Source: Anaerolineales bacterium (GTDB lineage: Bacteria; Chloroflexota; Anaerolineae; Aggregatilineales; J027). Taken from it: a stretch of DNA of 64,000 nt. Every line of letters starts with the position of its first letter. The stretch's first letter is position 1. Made by a program: the position numbers and the translations under genes. Where the stretch lies: positions 124,001 through 188,000 of the forward strand of contig JACKCI010000002.1 in assembly GCA_020634155.1 (NCBI GenBank). The letters are read 5' to 3'. Shown one piece after another: positions 1 through 7,955 of the stretch. The notes beneath the pieces are model-generated. The model had not been told where the DNA came from. It saw nothing but the letters and a program-made list of their open reading frames with translations, and made no database searches.

Positions 1-253
1 GTGACAGACCAAAGAACGCGCTGATGGTTGGCTCCTCGTCAGGGGTGTCGCGGCGAATCTCAATCCAGCCCCCGCCCTCAATTGGCTCACCCAGTAACTG
101 GCCCGCCGTGAAGGTGTATTCCTCACTGTATTCAATGCTGTCGTCGCTGGGGTCTTCTAAGTCGCCTTGGGTGCAACCCGTGGTGGTCAAATCGGGATAG
201 GGGAAGTGGTCAAGCGCGGTGTCGTACAGGTCTTGGAGGTCAGTGGTTGGCAT
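1..253 (-). CDS. Partial acidic hypothetical protein (C-terminus beyond left edge)
   Basis: The reading frame starts at ATG 251-253 and stays open to the window edge, giving at least 84 residues beginning MPTTDLQDLYDTAL. It is strongly acidic (runs such as DPSDDSIEYSEEY) with no transmembrane segment or cysteine pattern in the visible part. An AAAGGAT ribosome-binding site lies just upstream and a near-consensus promoter sits at 288-315, so this is very likely a real gene. I do not recognise the family. It reads away from the plasmid-like parA/primase module and may be another element gene. Confidence 0.6.
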   Translation of the reverse strand, partial: MPTTDLQDLYDTALDHFPYPDLTTTGCTQGDLEDPSDDSIEYSEEYTFTAGQLLGEPIEGGGWIEIRRDTPDEEPTISAFFGLS

Positions 254-287
254 ACTATCCTTTTGTTATTAGTTAATATTACTTAAC

Positions 288-315
288 ATTATATAACCTT
301 CTATAATCTTGTCAA
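288..315 (-). promoter_or_regulatory. Sigma70-type promoter for the left-edge gene
   Basis: On the minus strand there is a perfect -35 (TTGACA, 310-315), a 16-bp spacer and a perfect -10 (TATAAT, 288-293). Transcription would begin near 281 and run leftward into the gene starting at 253, leaving a leader of roughly 28 nt. Confidence 0.75.
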
Positions 316-893
316 GTAGCGCGGGCGGCGGCTCGCTTACGGCAGATTGGTTGTCCTGCTGTTTATCCTCAAGCCATGCTCCTCTCAACGCACCACTAGC
401 GCGGTCGGTCTTCCGCGAGCCGCAGGCGAGCGCCCACCGTCGGCTGGCAGGCCGACTACCCCGGGCGACCACTGGACTTGACGCCATCCACTCGCGGTTG
501 GGGCTTGTTGCAAATTTCGAGAAAAAATCGTCAACACCCCCACCACCTGCTGAGTTCAGATGGCGTCAAGCCTGTGGCACCCACGACCTGAGCGTTTTCT
601 GGCTCAGGTAGGGAGCCGCGGTGGGCGACCAGCCCCTCGCGGGGAACCGTGGGGGTGGAGCGCACGGGGTAGTCGGGCTGCGAAGCGGCCCGACGGTGGG
701 GCGCTGACCGAGTGGTGGGGTTTGCGCGTAGGTGCCAGAAATGCCCTGTCTAACAGGGTTTTCGTCGCCCTGCGCCGCGACCCTGCCCGAGATCAGCGCA
801 AATAGTACGCCAACCCGCGTGTCGTTACGGGTAACTACAGGCCAAACTACAGGCATAGTGCCATCCGTAGCGACAGCTACGGCGGATATAAAC

Positions 894-920
894 CCCCTAT
901 ACGGGTATAGGGGTGTTTTT
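894..920 (+). terminator. Terminator-like hairpin
   Basis: CCCCTATA (894-901) pairs perfectly with TATAGGGG (906-913) around a CGGG loop, followed by TGTTTTT. This has the form of a rho-independent terminator reading rightward. A second smaller hairpin, CCGTAGC-GACA-GCTACGG, lies immediately before it at 865-882. No rightward gene upstream was identified, so the transcript it would end is unknown. Confidence 0.5.
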
Positions 921-1272
921 AGGGTCTTTTTTCCATGACAAAGCCTGACATCGAAATGCCCTTCGGGACGGTTAAGGCTAGTGCTGCTCTCCTTCCCTCC
1001 CTACGCTGCCCGTCCCTCCAGTCTGGCCTTAGCGATGCTTCGCATCGGATTTTTCAATTCCAGATGCGAAACGTGTCTTCGCTTGAGGTGTCTTAGCCTT
1101 GGGGTTAGCAAGGTTACGCTGCCCTTGAGCAGCGAACGGTTGACCATCGGTTGGTTGCTTCGGTCGGTCGGCTGTCACCCTTGCCCCGTGACAGTGGGGT
1201 TCCACTCACCATAAAGCGAGTGTCCAGATTGTGGTCATAGTCAAAAAGGCTTGTCAAGTCGCGCTTTTTGGC

Positions 1273-1334
1273 GTTCGGATTTCCGTTCCCCACATCGAAG
1301 TTCCGTTCGCATTTCCGAACGGATTTCCGTGCGG
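1273..1334. repeat. Cluster of TTCCGTTCG / TTTCCGAACGG-like motifs
   Basis: Within 62 bp there are several direct and inverted copies of a short motif, including TTCGGATTTCCGTTC, TTCCGTTCG, ATTTCCGAACGG and ATTTCCGTGCGG. The same motif recurs at 1551-1594 inside the adjacent RHH gene. Placed just downstream of a parA/RHH pair, it resembles a centromere (parS-like) or iteron array. Function is inferred from position only. Confidence 0.4.
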
Positions 1335-1375
1335 TTAGCTTCCATTCATCAGCGAATACGTCGGCGTATAGGGGG

Positions 1376-1684
1376 CTACTTGAAACGTTGGAGATACTGG
1401 TCAAGGGCCTCGCGCACCAAGTCTGAGAGGGTGAGGCGCTGCCCTTGGCTTTCAGCCTCAAACTTGAGGCGCTTGAGGGTCTGGATTTGGTCATCATAGA
1501 ACTCAAAGCTGTAGCGCCGCGCCAAGCGTCGGGTCGGCAAAACCGGGCGCTTTTCCGAACGGTTTTCCGTTCGAACTTCCGTTGGTTCGGATTTGCGGGC
1601 GGGCGCTGAACGGGTATAGACCTCATGTCCACCTTGGGTGGCATCTTGAAAGAAGGGGCTGTCGGCTAGTCCAGATTTCTTCAT
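1376..1684 (-). CDS. Ribbon-helix-helix DNA-binding protein, probable ParA partner
   Basis: This 102-aa basic protein has a disordered, Arg/Lys/Glu-rich N-terminal half and a C-terminal RHH-type segment (about residues 58-100: RRYSFEFYDDQIQTLKRLKF followed by TLSDLVREALDQYL). Small RHH proteins act as the centromere-binding partner of ParA in several plasmid partition systems, binding repeated sites and stimulating the ATPase. Its ATG overlaps the parA stop in an ATGA, so the two are translationally coupled. Oddly, the TTCCGTTCG motif family is present both downstream and within its own N-terminal coding sequence (1551-1594). ParB-like function is inferred from family and position. Confidence 0.7.
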   Translation of the reverse strand: MKKSGLADSPFFQDATQGGHEVYTRSAPARKSEPTEVRTENRSEKRPVLPTRRLARRYSFEFYDDQIQTLKRLKFEAESQGQRLTLSDLVREALDQYLQRFK

Positions 1685-2445
1685 GGGCGGTTCAGCACTT
1701 CCTGAATGAGCGCCTTATACGCTTCGGCTCCCTTGCTGGTGGGGGCATGTTCAAAGACATGGGTATGGTTAGAGTGAGCCTCCTCAAGGGCAACGTTCTT
1801 GGGGATGGTGGTCTCAAACACCAAGCCCTCGAAGTGTTGGCGTAACTGCCCCTCGACATCTCTTGAGACGTTGGTGGCCTCGGTGAAGGTACAGACCACC
1901 CCCAAGATACTCAAGGTCGGGTTGAGTTGATGCTGCTGCACCATCGTGATGGTCTCCTGTAACTGCACCAAACCCGTCAAGGCAAAGAAAGCCGTGGACA
2001 CTGGGATGATCAGGCCTTGGCTGGCGACCAAGGAGTTAATCGTCAGCAGTCCCAACGAGGGGGGATTGTCGATGATGATGTAGTCGTAGCGGTTCTGAAT
2101 AGGTTGGAGGGCTTGACGCAGGCGAGCGCTACGGTTGTCAAAGGCTTGGGCCAACTCCAAGTCCACTCCGGATAAGCGAATATGCGAGGGTACGAAGTCC
2201 AGATTCCGCACCGTGGTGGCCCGAATGATGGGCGAGAGCGGCGCAAAGTTGACCAAGACGTTATACAGCGACTGGTCCAGCTGAATCTCGACTTGGGGAT
2301 GGATGAAGACTTGGGTGACATTGGTCTGGGGGTCAGCGTCGATTAGCAATACCTTGTAACCCGCTAGGGCCAGACCTGCCGCCACATTGATGGCGGTGGT
2401 GGTCTTCGCCACCCCGCCTTTTTGGTTAGCGATCGAGATGACCAT
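1681..2445 (-). CDS. parA: ParA/Soj-family partition ATPase
   Basis: A 254-aa ParA-type P-loop ATPase that would form a nucleoid-bound gradient to segregate DNA. The deviant Walker A is KGGVAKTT (residues 9-16), followed by the A' motif VLLIDADPQTNVT and Walker B YDYIIIDNPPSLG. The C-terminus (LGVVCTFTEATNVSRDVEGQ, then NVALEEAHSNHTHVFEHAP) matches the family. I chose ATG at 2445 because AAAGGCAGGG precedes it and MVISIANQKGG is the usual ParA N-terminus; an in-frame ATG at 2466 would add seven residues. It overlaps the 56-aa RHH gene upstream by 20 bp and the RHH gene downstream by 4 bp, forming a tight three-gene operon. Confidence 0.9.
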   Translation of the reverse strand: MVISIANQKGGVAKTTTAINVAAGLALAGYKVLLIDADPQTNVTQVFIHPQVEIQLDQSLYNVLVNFAPLSPIIRATTVRNLDFVPSHIRLSGVDLELAQAFDNRSARLRQALQPIQNRYDYIIIDNPPSLGLLTINSLVASQGLIIPVSTAFFALTGLVQLQETITMVQQHQLNPTLSILGVVCTFTEATNVSRDVEGQLRQHFEGLVFETTIPKNVALEEAHSNHTHVFEHAPTSKGAEAYKALIQEVLNRP

Positions 2446-2596
2446 CCCTGCCTTTCTGCCGCACATACTCCGACAAGATCAGGCGCAAGAGGGCCGCCAA
2501 GGAGATATTGCGGCTCTGTGCCAGCCGTTCTAGGGCATCCTTCAAGGGTTGTGGAGCGCGGCATTTGATAAGGGCTTGGGGATTGGATTGATTCAT
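2426..2596 (-). CDS. Small CopG/RHH-like regulator (56 aa)
   Basis: A 56-residue frame (start MNQSNPQALIKCRAPQPL, then KDALERLAQSRNISLAALL and RLILSEYVRQKG) has the size and pattern of a CopG/Arc-type ribbon-helix-helix protein: a short beta strand, then two helices with 'NISLAALLRLIL'. Its stop lies inside the 5' end of parA, so it is probably the first gene of the parA operon. A palindromic site lies 18-34 bp before its start, suggesting autoregulation. The coding frame is uninterrupted and compositionally like its neighbours. Its identity as a regulator is inferred from fold pattern and context. Confidence 0.65.
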   Translation of the reverse strand: MNQSNPQALIKCRAPQPLKDALERLAQSRNISLAALLRLILSEYVRQKGRDGHLDR

Positions 2597-2613
2597 AAGG
2601 GTGTGGGTCTAGC

Positions 2614-2630
2614 TTGGTACCAATGTGGTA
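2614..2630. promoter_or_regulatory. Candidate operator before the RHH-parA operon
   Basis: TTGGTACCAA (2614-2623) is a perfect 10-bp palindrome. It overlaps a second inverted pair, TACCA-ATG-TGGTA (2618-2630). The site is in the 65-bp gap between the primase stop and the small RHH start, where an autoregulatory operator would be expected. No convincing -35/-10 was found next to it. Confidence 0.4.
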
Positions 2631-2661
2631 CTGCTATTCAAGCAGGTCAATGGGGGAGTTG

Positions 2662-3648
2662 TCAACGAGGAAACAGCAACTGGGCCAGTTCGGTGATGGT
2701 TGCCACGAAGCTGCTGTCGAGGCCTCGTGCGGCTCGAAACTTCATCCAGAAGTCAATGATGGAACCCCCACTACAACCCGCCCAACAGTGCCAGTAGTTG
2801 GCGCTGGCATTCACCCCAAAACTCTGATGGTGGTCGTCGTGAAAGGGGCAAAAACCCCGCCCTTGAGCATCCAAGTCCACATAGCGGCTGACGAAATCCC
2901 AGACCGAAATGGCGGATTTCAGGCGCTCTGAGAGGTGGTGAGCGTCGCTGGGGGTCGGCAGTCGCGGCTCCAGCGTCACGGGTGGGTGGTGAACTGGCTC
3001 AGATACCGGGACTTCGGTCAAGATCCGCTCAATGAAGGTCGGTGGTACCTGCTTAGGGTGGCTCAAGATCGCTAGTTGCTCGCGGATGGTGGGGGCCAAG
3101 GGCATTCCATCCAGACCGATGAAGGGGTAGCGTTTACCCGATTTCAGGTGAACGCCTAATGGCAAGCGCACCAACGACCCCGGCCCAGTTTTGAGGTGGT
3201 CTTGCTTGGGGTAGAGTTCGAGTTGGGGGTCAAGGCCATAAGCCGTGAGCAGGTGCTGCCCAAAGCGGCGTGTAACGGCCCCACTGGTACGCGCCAAGAA
3301 CAACCACAGATGCCCACCTCGCCGTGAACTTTCGAGGTAACTAGGGACTTGCTCGGTTGCCAAGAACCCTGCCAACTTGAGGAGTTCCGCCCAATGGGTC
3401 TCGTCATCCGCATCCAGACATAACCACCGCGCATGGCTCTGGGTATCTAAGGCATAAGCTCCAAGGGTCAGCTTGCCCATGAGATGGTCACGCACCAACG
3501 CCAGTGTCAGGGGAGCCTTGACCAAGCGATAGCCTGTACTGGTCTGTTGGGCGTAGCAGTCGCGGCGGGGTAGAAAGCACGCAGCAAAGGCACTCAGGTG
3601 TTGTTCCCAGTGTTCGTGCGGGGCGAGTTGGTCAGGCGCAAGGGGCAT
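2662..3648 (-). CDS. Archaeo-eukaryotic-type primase with CHC2 zinc finger
   Basis: The N-terminal two-thirds looks like the primase domain of the TOTE/AEP group: an acidic metal motif WLCLDADDE, the sheet motif SRRGGHLWLFL, ELYPKQ, and GSLVRLPLGVHLKSGKRYPFI split over two strands. The C-terminus carries a CHC2-type zinc finger, FCPFHDD then YWHCWAGCSGGS. Proteins of this design prime replication of plasmids and phages. I chose ATG at 3648 (328 aa); an ATG at 3678 is in frame but would overlap the start codon of the divergent gene at 3677. It is in line with the RHH-parA genes and probably belongs to the same replication/partition module. Confidence 0.75.
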   Translation of the reverse strand: MPLAPDQLAPHEHWEQHLSAFAACFLPRRDCYAQQTSTGYRLVKAPLTLALVRDHLMGKLTLGAYALDTQSHARWLCLDADDETHWAELLKLAGFLATEQVPSYLESSRRGGHLWLFLARTSGAVTRRFGQHLLTAYGLDPQLELYPKQDHLKTGPGSLVRLPLGVHLKSGKRYPFIGLDGMPLAPTIREQLAILSHPKQVPPTFIERILTEVPVSEPVHHPPVTLEPRLPTPSDAHHLSERLKSAISVWDFVSRYVDLDAQGRGFCPFHDDHHQSFGVNASANYWHCWAGCSGGSIIDFWMKFRAARGLDSSFVATITELAQLLFPR

Positions 3649-3676
3649 AGACCCATGTAGTATAATACGCCCAACC

Positions 3677-5317
3677 ATGCGTCGTGATGCCTTAGCCCCT
3701 CAACCCGCGCCTGCTCCTGAAACGCGCCCTTCACGATTGACCTTATCGGCGGTGGTGCTGCTCGCCCTCTTGGGCGGCGTCCGACCACCACTGGCACAGG
3801 CGGGTCAAGACGAGGCTTTACCCCCCAACACCCACACCCTACATCTGCCCATTTGCGATACCGAAGCCAACCAAGCTGAGGTCATGGCGTGGGTCATGGA
3901 TTACTACCGCCAAGCCGCTACCGACCGGCCTTCCACAGGTACTCTCAGTGATCAAGCCGTAGCGCAAATGGCTCGCCAATGTAGTCTCGACCCTGTTGCC
4001 TTGCGCGAAGCCGCCTTGCGACCTGTCCCTGAGACACCCGCCCCTGACTCAGATGCGGAGGTCTGGGTCAAGACCGACAGTGGCTATCTGGCTCCCGTGC
4101 CTGAAAGTAATTCAACACCTGTTTCCAGCAACGAAGAAGCCTTGCCCGATGCGCCACCTCTCGACGAATGGGTCAAGACCAGCAGCGGCTACCTCGCACC
4201 TGTTGCGGATACCCCGCCTGCACCCCTACCTGCTACTGCTGAACTGACACCCCCACTGACGACCATAGAGGAATGGATCAAGACCGATAGCGGTTATTTG
4301 GCTCCGGTGCAAGTCGAAACCCCGCCATCCCGTCCTATCCGACATACCTCAACCCGCGCTGAGGCCCAACCTGAAGTTGAGACGTGGGTCAAATCCACCG
4401 CTGGTTACTTGGCTCCTGTTGCCGAAGTGCCTATAGAGGGCAATATCTCTGAAACAGCACCCCCTGTCCGTTCCGCGACACAACCTCCACGTCTGTTGGA
4501 AGCACAACCATCAATGGCGACTGCTGCTCCTCAATCCCACCCTGCCGAGACTGGCCCATGGCAGGCTTGGGCGGTTGAGCAAGAGGCTTACCAGCAGGCT
4601 TACGAGAAGGCCTATGCCGATTTACCGCCCGCCTTGCAAGCACGAGTGGGCGAGACCATATCGCCTGAATCCCGTTTAGTCTTTGACTATGGACGCAGTG
4701 CCTTTGTCGATCCCCAAACCAACTTCGCATGGCGCTGGGGCATGGCGGATACCGCTCACATGCTGGAACGTGGTTGGATGGTCGAGCGTGACCGCCTGAC
4801 GGTGCCTGACCTCAACATCACCCTTGTCTTAGAAACCACCCATGACTACCCCGAACAGATTGTCTTTGGTGAGGAGTTCAAAGCCAACATTGCTGCCGTG
4901 TTGAGCCATGCACCACGCCTTGAGGGGCAGACCCTCTACTTCTGGTTTGTGCCAGAATACTTCGCCGAGATGGAGAATGTTAGTCTTGAAGCCATCGAGT
5001 CGCGGCAAGGCACGGTCTTCTGGGCCTTCAAGGGGCATTACACCTACACCAATGACCTCGGTTACACCCTGTTCATGCGCTCCGACCTAACCCCCGATGT
5101 GGGTACCCGCCAAACCAATCTGCACTCCATGGCGATTACTGGAGCCATAACGGTTGCCATCAGCGCCAATCCCTTAGCCCATCCCAGTGGTGTGGTCTTT
5201 GGTAGCCAGACCTACTCCCATGCCTTCACAACCACCTACAATGCCCTTGCTGACAGCAGCTTCCCTGACCTACCCCTTGAGGATGTCGATAATATCGCCT
5301 TGACCCGCCTACCCTGA
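3677..5317 (+). CDS. Secreted protein with four WVKTDSGYLAPV repeats
   Basis: A 546-aa protein with an N-terminal signal peptide (hydrophobic LTLSAVVLLALLGGV, cleavage likely after PPLAQA). Residues about 130-250 hold four copies of a W-[VI]-K-[TS]-[DST]-[SA]-G-Y-L-A-P-V motif at residues near 130, 165, 200 and 237, spaced 35-37 residues apart by Pro/Thr-rich spacers. A C-terminal domain from about 300 to 546 is rich in aromatic beta-strand patterns. A TATAAT lies at 3661-3666 only 11 bp before the start, so the transcript may be nearly leaderless. It is followed after 5 bp by a second secreted protein. I do not recognise the family; a surface or envelope role is likely. Confidence 0.65.
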   Translation: MRRDALAPQPAPAPETRPSRLTLSAVVLLALLGGVRPPLAQAGQDEALPPNTHTLHLPICDTEANQAEVMAWVMDYYRQAATDRPSTGTLSDQAVAQMARQCSLDPVALREAALRPVPETPAPDSDAEVWVKTDSGYLAPVPESNSTPVSSNEEALPDAPPLDEWVKTSSGYLAPVADTPPAPLPATAELTPPLTTIEEWIKTDSGYLAPVQVETPPSRPIRHTSTRAEAQPEVETWVKSTAGYLAPVAEVPIEGNISETAPPVRSATQPPRLLEAQPSMATAAPQSHPAETGPWQAWAVEQEAYQQAYEKAYADLPPALQARVGETISPESRLVFDYGRSAFVDPQTNFAWRWGMADTAHMLERGWMVERDRLTVPDLNITLVLETTHDYPEQIVFGEEFKANIAAVLSHAPRLEGQTLYFWFVPEYFAEMENVSLEAIESRQGTVFWAFKGHYTYTNDLGYTLFMRSDLTPDVGTRQTNLHSMAITGAITVAISANPLAHPSGVVFGSQTYSHAFTTTYNALADSSFPDLPLEDVDNIALTRLP

Positions 5318-5322
5318 CCCCG

Positions 5323-7449
5323 ATGCGCTGGCCTCGTCTCGTTCTCACCCTATGCCTCATTCTCAGCCTAGGCTTCGTCTTCCAGCCACCCCTCTATGCC
5401 CAGTCCTGTAGTGGGTCGGGTTATGTCTGTAACTTTGGCTGCCAGCGCGAGTGTGTCCAAGAAAATCCCGCCACAGGTGTCTGTGAGGCTTACGGCCCAT
5501 GGTACAACTGTTCCCAACAAAACCTTGGCTGTAGTCCTTATCCTGACTGTGAACTCATCCCCGAACACAGCAACTGCCAGTTCTATTCCGGTGCTTGTTC
5601 GACTACGGGCGGGGGGGGTGGTTCAGGTGGTGGGTCGGGGGGTGGTAGTGGCCCCGTCTGTGGCAATGGTGCTTGTGAAGCAGGTGAAACCTGTAGCACC
5701 TGTCTTCAAGATTGTGCTGGCACTTGTGGCTGGGGAGCTTGCGGGTCTTGTCCGTGTAGCAGTGTGGGCATTGGGGTAGATCCGGCTTGTCGCACCAACC
5801 CGGCGGGTATTTGTGTTTGGGATCCCTCTGGTTGTAATCCCCCCAGTTGTAGCCCGTCGTGTACACCTCGCTGCGGACAACCCGATGGCTGTGGCGGCAC
5901 CTGTTCTAATGCTGATAGTGGTGTTCCTAGCTCGGTGACCCTCACTCCGTCCGAAGGGGGGCGACTCTTCCTAGCTCTTGATGGCACCTTCACCGTCGCA
6001 TGGTCAGCATCCGCCAAGGCTGAACGCTACCAATATGAACTCTATCCCCTTAACAGCGATTGCACCCATCCCCATGCCCGCTGCAATGTCACCACTGGCC
6101 GCCAATTGACCCTCACCCCGGACCCAGTGGCGGGCAACCGCTATACCTTGCGCGTCCGGCCCATTAACCAAAGTTGTAGTACCCAGTATGGATCATGGAT
6201 GCAGGCCACCTTCACCCTCTTCAGCCATATCACGGGCCACCTCATCGCTGATCCCAACGCCAGCGCTACTCTGGTCGGGAATGCTTGTCAGGATACGGAT
6301 TTACCCGACTTACTGGATGCCACACCGCTAACCACCATTACGGCTGAGGGCCAGTATGCCACGTACACCGGAGCCTTTGTCGGCAAGGATGCCAGTGCCT
6401 ATAGCCTTGAAGTCCCGTGGTGGCCCCGCTTTGCCAACACGCTCGTCACCTTGACCCCCGACCCGACCCTGACCTGCTCGTGTCCCGTTGGCTGCCGTTT
6501 TTCGGGCATTGCCGCCCCTCAGAGCGCAGTCAATTTTTACCTAACCCCCCTCAACCTCAGTCACACCGGCTGGTGGCAAGTCCAAGGTGGGCTGGTCTAT
6601 GCGGGTGCCACCACTGGTCAGGCCTTGGTCAGTTATATTCCTGTTGATACTTGTAACCCAGACTCCACCTGTACCGCCGCTTTGCTGGCACGAGATGCCG
6701 CTCAGACCCCCAACTCAGCCGGGGTGGCGTTAACGGGTGGCGGTGGGGTCGATACCCAGTCCGACAACGGTGACCAACCGGGCTATCTGCGTGAAGACAA
6801 CCCTCAACTCAGCGCTCAAGGCCTTGACTTGCCCTTCAAGGAGACCTATGCCTATTTCTATCGCCAGTACAGCATGGGGGTGACTCCCGTGTCTGAGTTC
6901 AATGCCGTAGCAGACGATGTGCCGGAGCCTACCACCCCACCAGTCAATGGGCGGGCGTATTTCTATGACGGTCGTGCCGGTGATTTCACCATCCGCCAGC
7001 CATGGCATATCGCCGCCAGTGAACAAATCGTTATCTTTATTGACGGCAACCTGCGCCTCCAAGACCCGCTGGGTGTGGAGCAACTCATCACGGTTGAACA
7101 AGGGAGTTTCTTGGCTTTCATCGTGGCGGGGGATATCGTGGCCGAGGCCAGTGTGGGCAATACCGACCCCGCCAACACCAGCGCCAACCTTGCTGGGGTT
7201 TTCATCGCCGATGGTTGGTTGCGAATTGCGAGTCGTGGGGTTGCCGCGGGAGGGGATGACCGTTTTGTCGGTGAAGGCACCTATGTCGGCTGGCGTGGGG
7301 TAGCCTTGGAGCGCGACTTCGACGACGGGCATATTCGCCGCATCGAGAACAATACCCACCCGGTTGAGCTATTCCGCTTCCGACCCGACTTCGTACTGCA
7401 TGTACCAGCACGCATGGCCGCCCCGCGCTATGTTTGGCAGGAAACCTGA
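5323..7449 (+). CDS. Cysteine-rich secreted protein
   Basis: A 708-aa exported protein with a clear signal peptide ending PPLYAQ. Residues 28-200 are cysteine-rich, with a Gly/Ser linker (about residues 95-110), a CGNGACEAGETC motif of the kind found in extracellular modules of many bacteria, and CGQPDGCGGTC. A fibronectin-like segment follows (TFTVAWSASAKAERYQYEL), then domains with DPxA and NFYLTPLNL strands. The C-terminal 180 residues (IVIFIDGNLRLQDPLG, GSFLAFIVAGDI, GVFIADGWLRIAS) resemble the bactofilin- or pilin-like tails seen in large exported proteins. It is co-oriented with the repeat protein 5 bp upstream and likely cotranscribed. Specific function unknown. Confidence 0.65.
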   Translation: MRWPRLVLTLCLILSLGFVFQPPLYAQSCSGSGYVCNFGCQRECVQENPATGVCEAYGPWYNCSQQNLGCSPYPDCELIPEHSNCQFYSGACSTTGGGGGSGGGSGGGSGPVCGNGACEAGETCSTCLQDCAGTCGWGACGSCPCSSVGIGVDPACRTNPAGICVWDPSGCNPPSCSPSCTPRCGQPDGCGGTCSNADSGVPSSVTLTPSEGGRLFLALDGTFTVAWSASAKAERYQYELYPLNSDCTHPHARCNVTTGRQLTLTPDPVAGNRYTLRVRPINQSCSTQYGSWMQATFTLFSHITGHLIADPNASATLVGNACQDTDLPDLLDATPLTTITAEGQYATYTGAFVGKDASAYSLEVPWWPRFANTLVTLTPDPTLTCSCPVGCRFSGIAAPQSAVNFYLTPLNLSHTGWWQVQGGLVYAGATTGQALVSYIPVDTCNPDSTCTAALLARDAAQTPNSAGVALTGGGGVDTQSDNGDQPGYLREDNPQLSAQGLDLPFKETYAYFYRQYSMGVTPVSEFNAVADDVPEPTTPPVNGRAYFYDGRAGDFTIRQPWHIAASEQIVIFIDGNLRLQDPLGVEQLITVEQGSFLAFIVAGDIVAEASVGNTDPANTSANLAGVFIADGWLRIASRGVAAGGDDRFVGEGTYVGWRGVALERDFDDGHIRRIENNTHPVELFRFRPDFVLHVPARMAAPRYVWQET

Positions 7450-7509
7450 CCGAGTAGCAACCAAGACAGTTGGCCTCTGTTCTGCTTTCAAGCTGCTAAC
7501 AAACCCCAT

Positions 7510-7537
7510 TTGACTACTTCTTGGCCCTCGATATAAT
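7510..7537 (+). promoter_or_regulatory. Sigma70-type promoter
   Basis: TTGACT (7510-7515), a 16-bp spacer and a perfect TATAAT (7532-7537) point rightward. Transcription would start near 7544, just before the small coiled-coil gene. Confidence 0.7.
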
Positions 7538-7576
7538 GTCGTCAATATGATCTTTCTGGCGGAAACGGTCGCTTTT

Positions 7577-7855
7577 ATGGCTAATACAGGTACCCGATCC
7601 GAGTCGCAGAGGATGGCGTCGTTGAAGAATCGCATACACAAAATTGAGCTTCAAATTCGACTGCTAAGGCTTCAAGTCGAGCGCTTTCCTCAACTAAATT
7701 GGGCTGAATTGACTGAGTACCTCGACCAAACTGACCCCAAAGCGAGTTCGCAAGGCTTGGCAACTCTTGAGGCGTTAGAAAAGCGCGTAAATGAGATTGA
7801 GATTCCAATTCAGCAGATGATGCTTCGCCTAGAGTGGCTTCCTCAACTAGGTTGA
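7577..7855 (+). CDS. Small coiled-coil hypothetical protein
   Basis: A 92-aa protein (from ATG 7577; ATG 7547 would add 10 residues but lies only about 3 nt after the predicted transcript start). It is dominated by heptad-like helices (LKNRIHKIELQIRLLRLQ and LEALEKRVNEIEIPIQQMML). Two related phrases, RLLRLQVERFPQL and QMMLRLEWLPQL, sit one near each end, suggesting an internal duplication or an antiparallel hairpin. A good promoter precedes it. It converges with the hsd operon, about 100 bp from the hsdM stop. Function unknown. Confidence 0.5.
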   Translation: MANTGTRSESQRMASLKNRIHKIELQIRLLRLQVERFPQLNWAELTEYLDQTDPKASSQGLATLEALEKRVNEIEIPIQQMMLRLEWLPQLG

Positions 7856-7955
7856 GTTCTTAACAACTCAACAAGTTGATTGGGCTTTGTACTAAGTTTC
7901 CAAGTAACAAGAATCTCCATCAATCAATAAGATTCCTCTATCGAAGCCTATTCTC

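Larger units (their letters stand above)
316..1375. other. GC-rich non-coding stretch with hairpins, no supported gene
   Basis: About 1.06 kb carries no reading frame with a believable protein: the open frames are Arg/Pro/Ala-rich products of high GC with poor ribosome sites. What it does hold is structure: a hairpin at 865-882 (CCGTAGC/GCTACGG), a terminator-like hairpin at 894-913, and short repeats of TTCCGTTCG type at 1273-1334. Lying between a promoter-driven gene and a parA/RHH/primase cluster, it could hold an origin or centromere region or an untranslated RNA. That role is inference. Confidence 0.5.

Noticed and set aside
566..856. Minus-strand frame with Pro/Arg-rich 96-aa product
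   Set aside because: No ribosome site, no family pattern, composition fits a random frame in GC-rich DNA.
1114..1644. 176-aa minus frame overlapping the RHH gene
   Set aside because: It overlaps the RHH protein in a different frame and has Ser/Arg/Lys-rich random-like sequence; the RHH frame has the better start, coupling to parA and a fold pattern.
3648..3678. Primase start at ATG 3678
   Set aside because: It would share its start bases with the divergent secreted protein at 3677, which needs that start for its signal peptide.
5590..5655. Gly/Ser codon repeat as tandem repeat or CRISPR-like array
   Set aside because: It is a low-complexity Gly/Ser linker inside the Cys-rich protein; no regular spacers.
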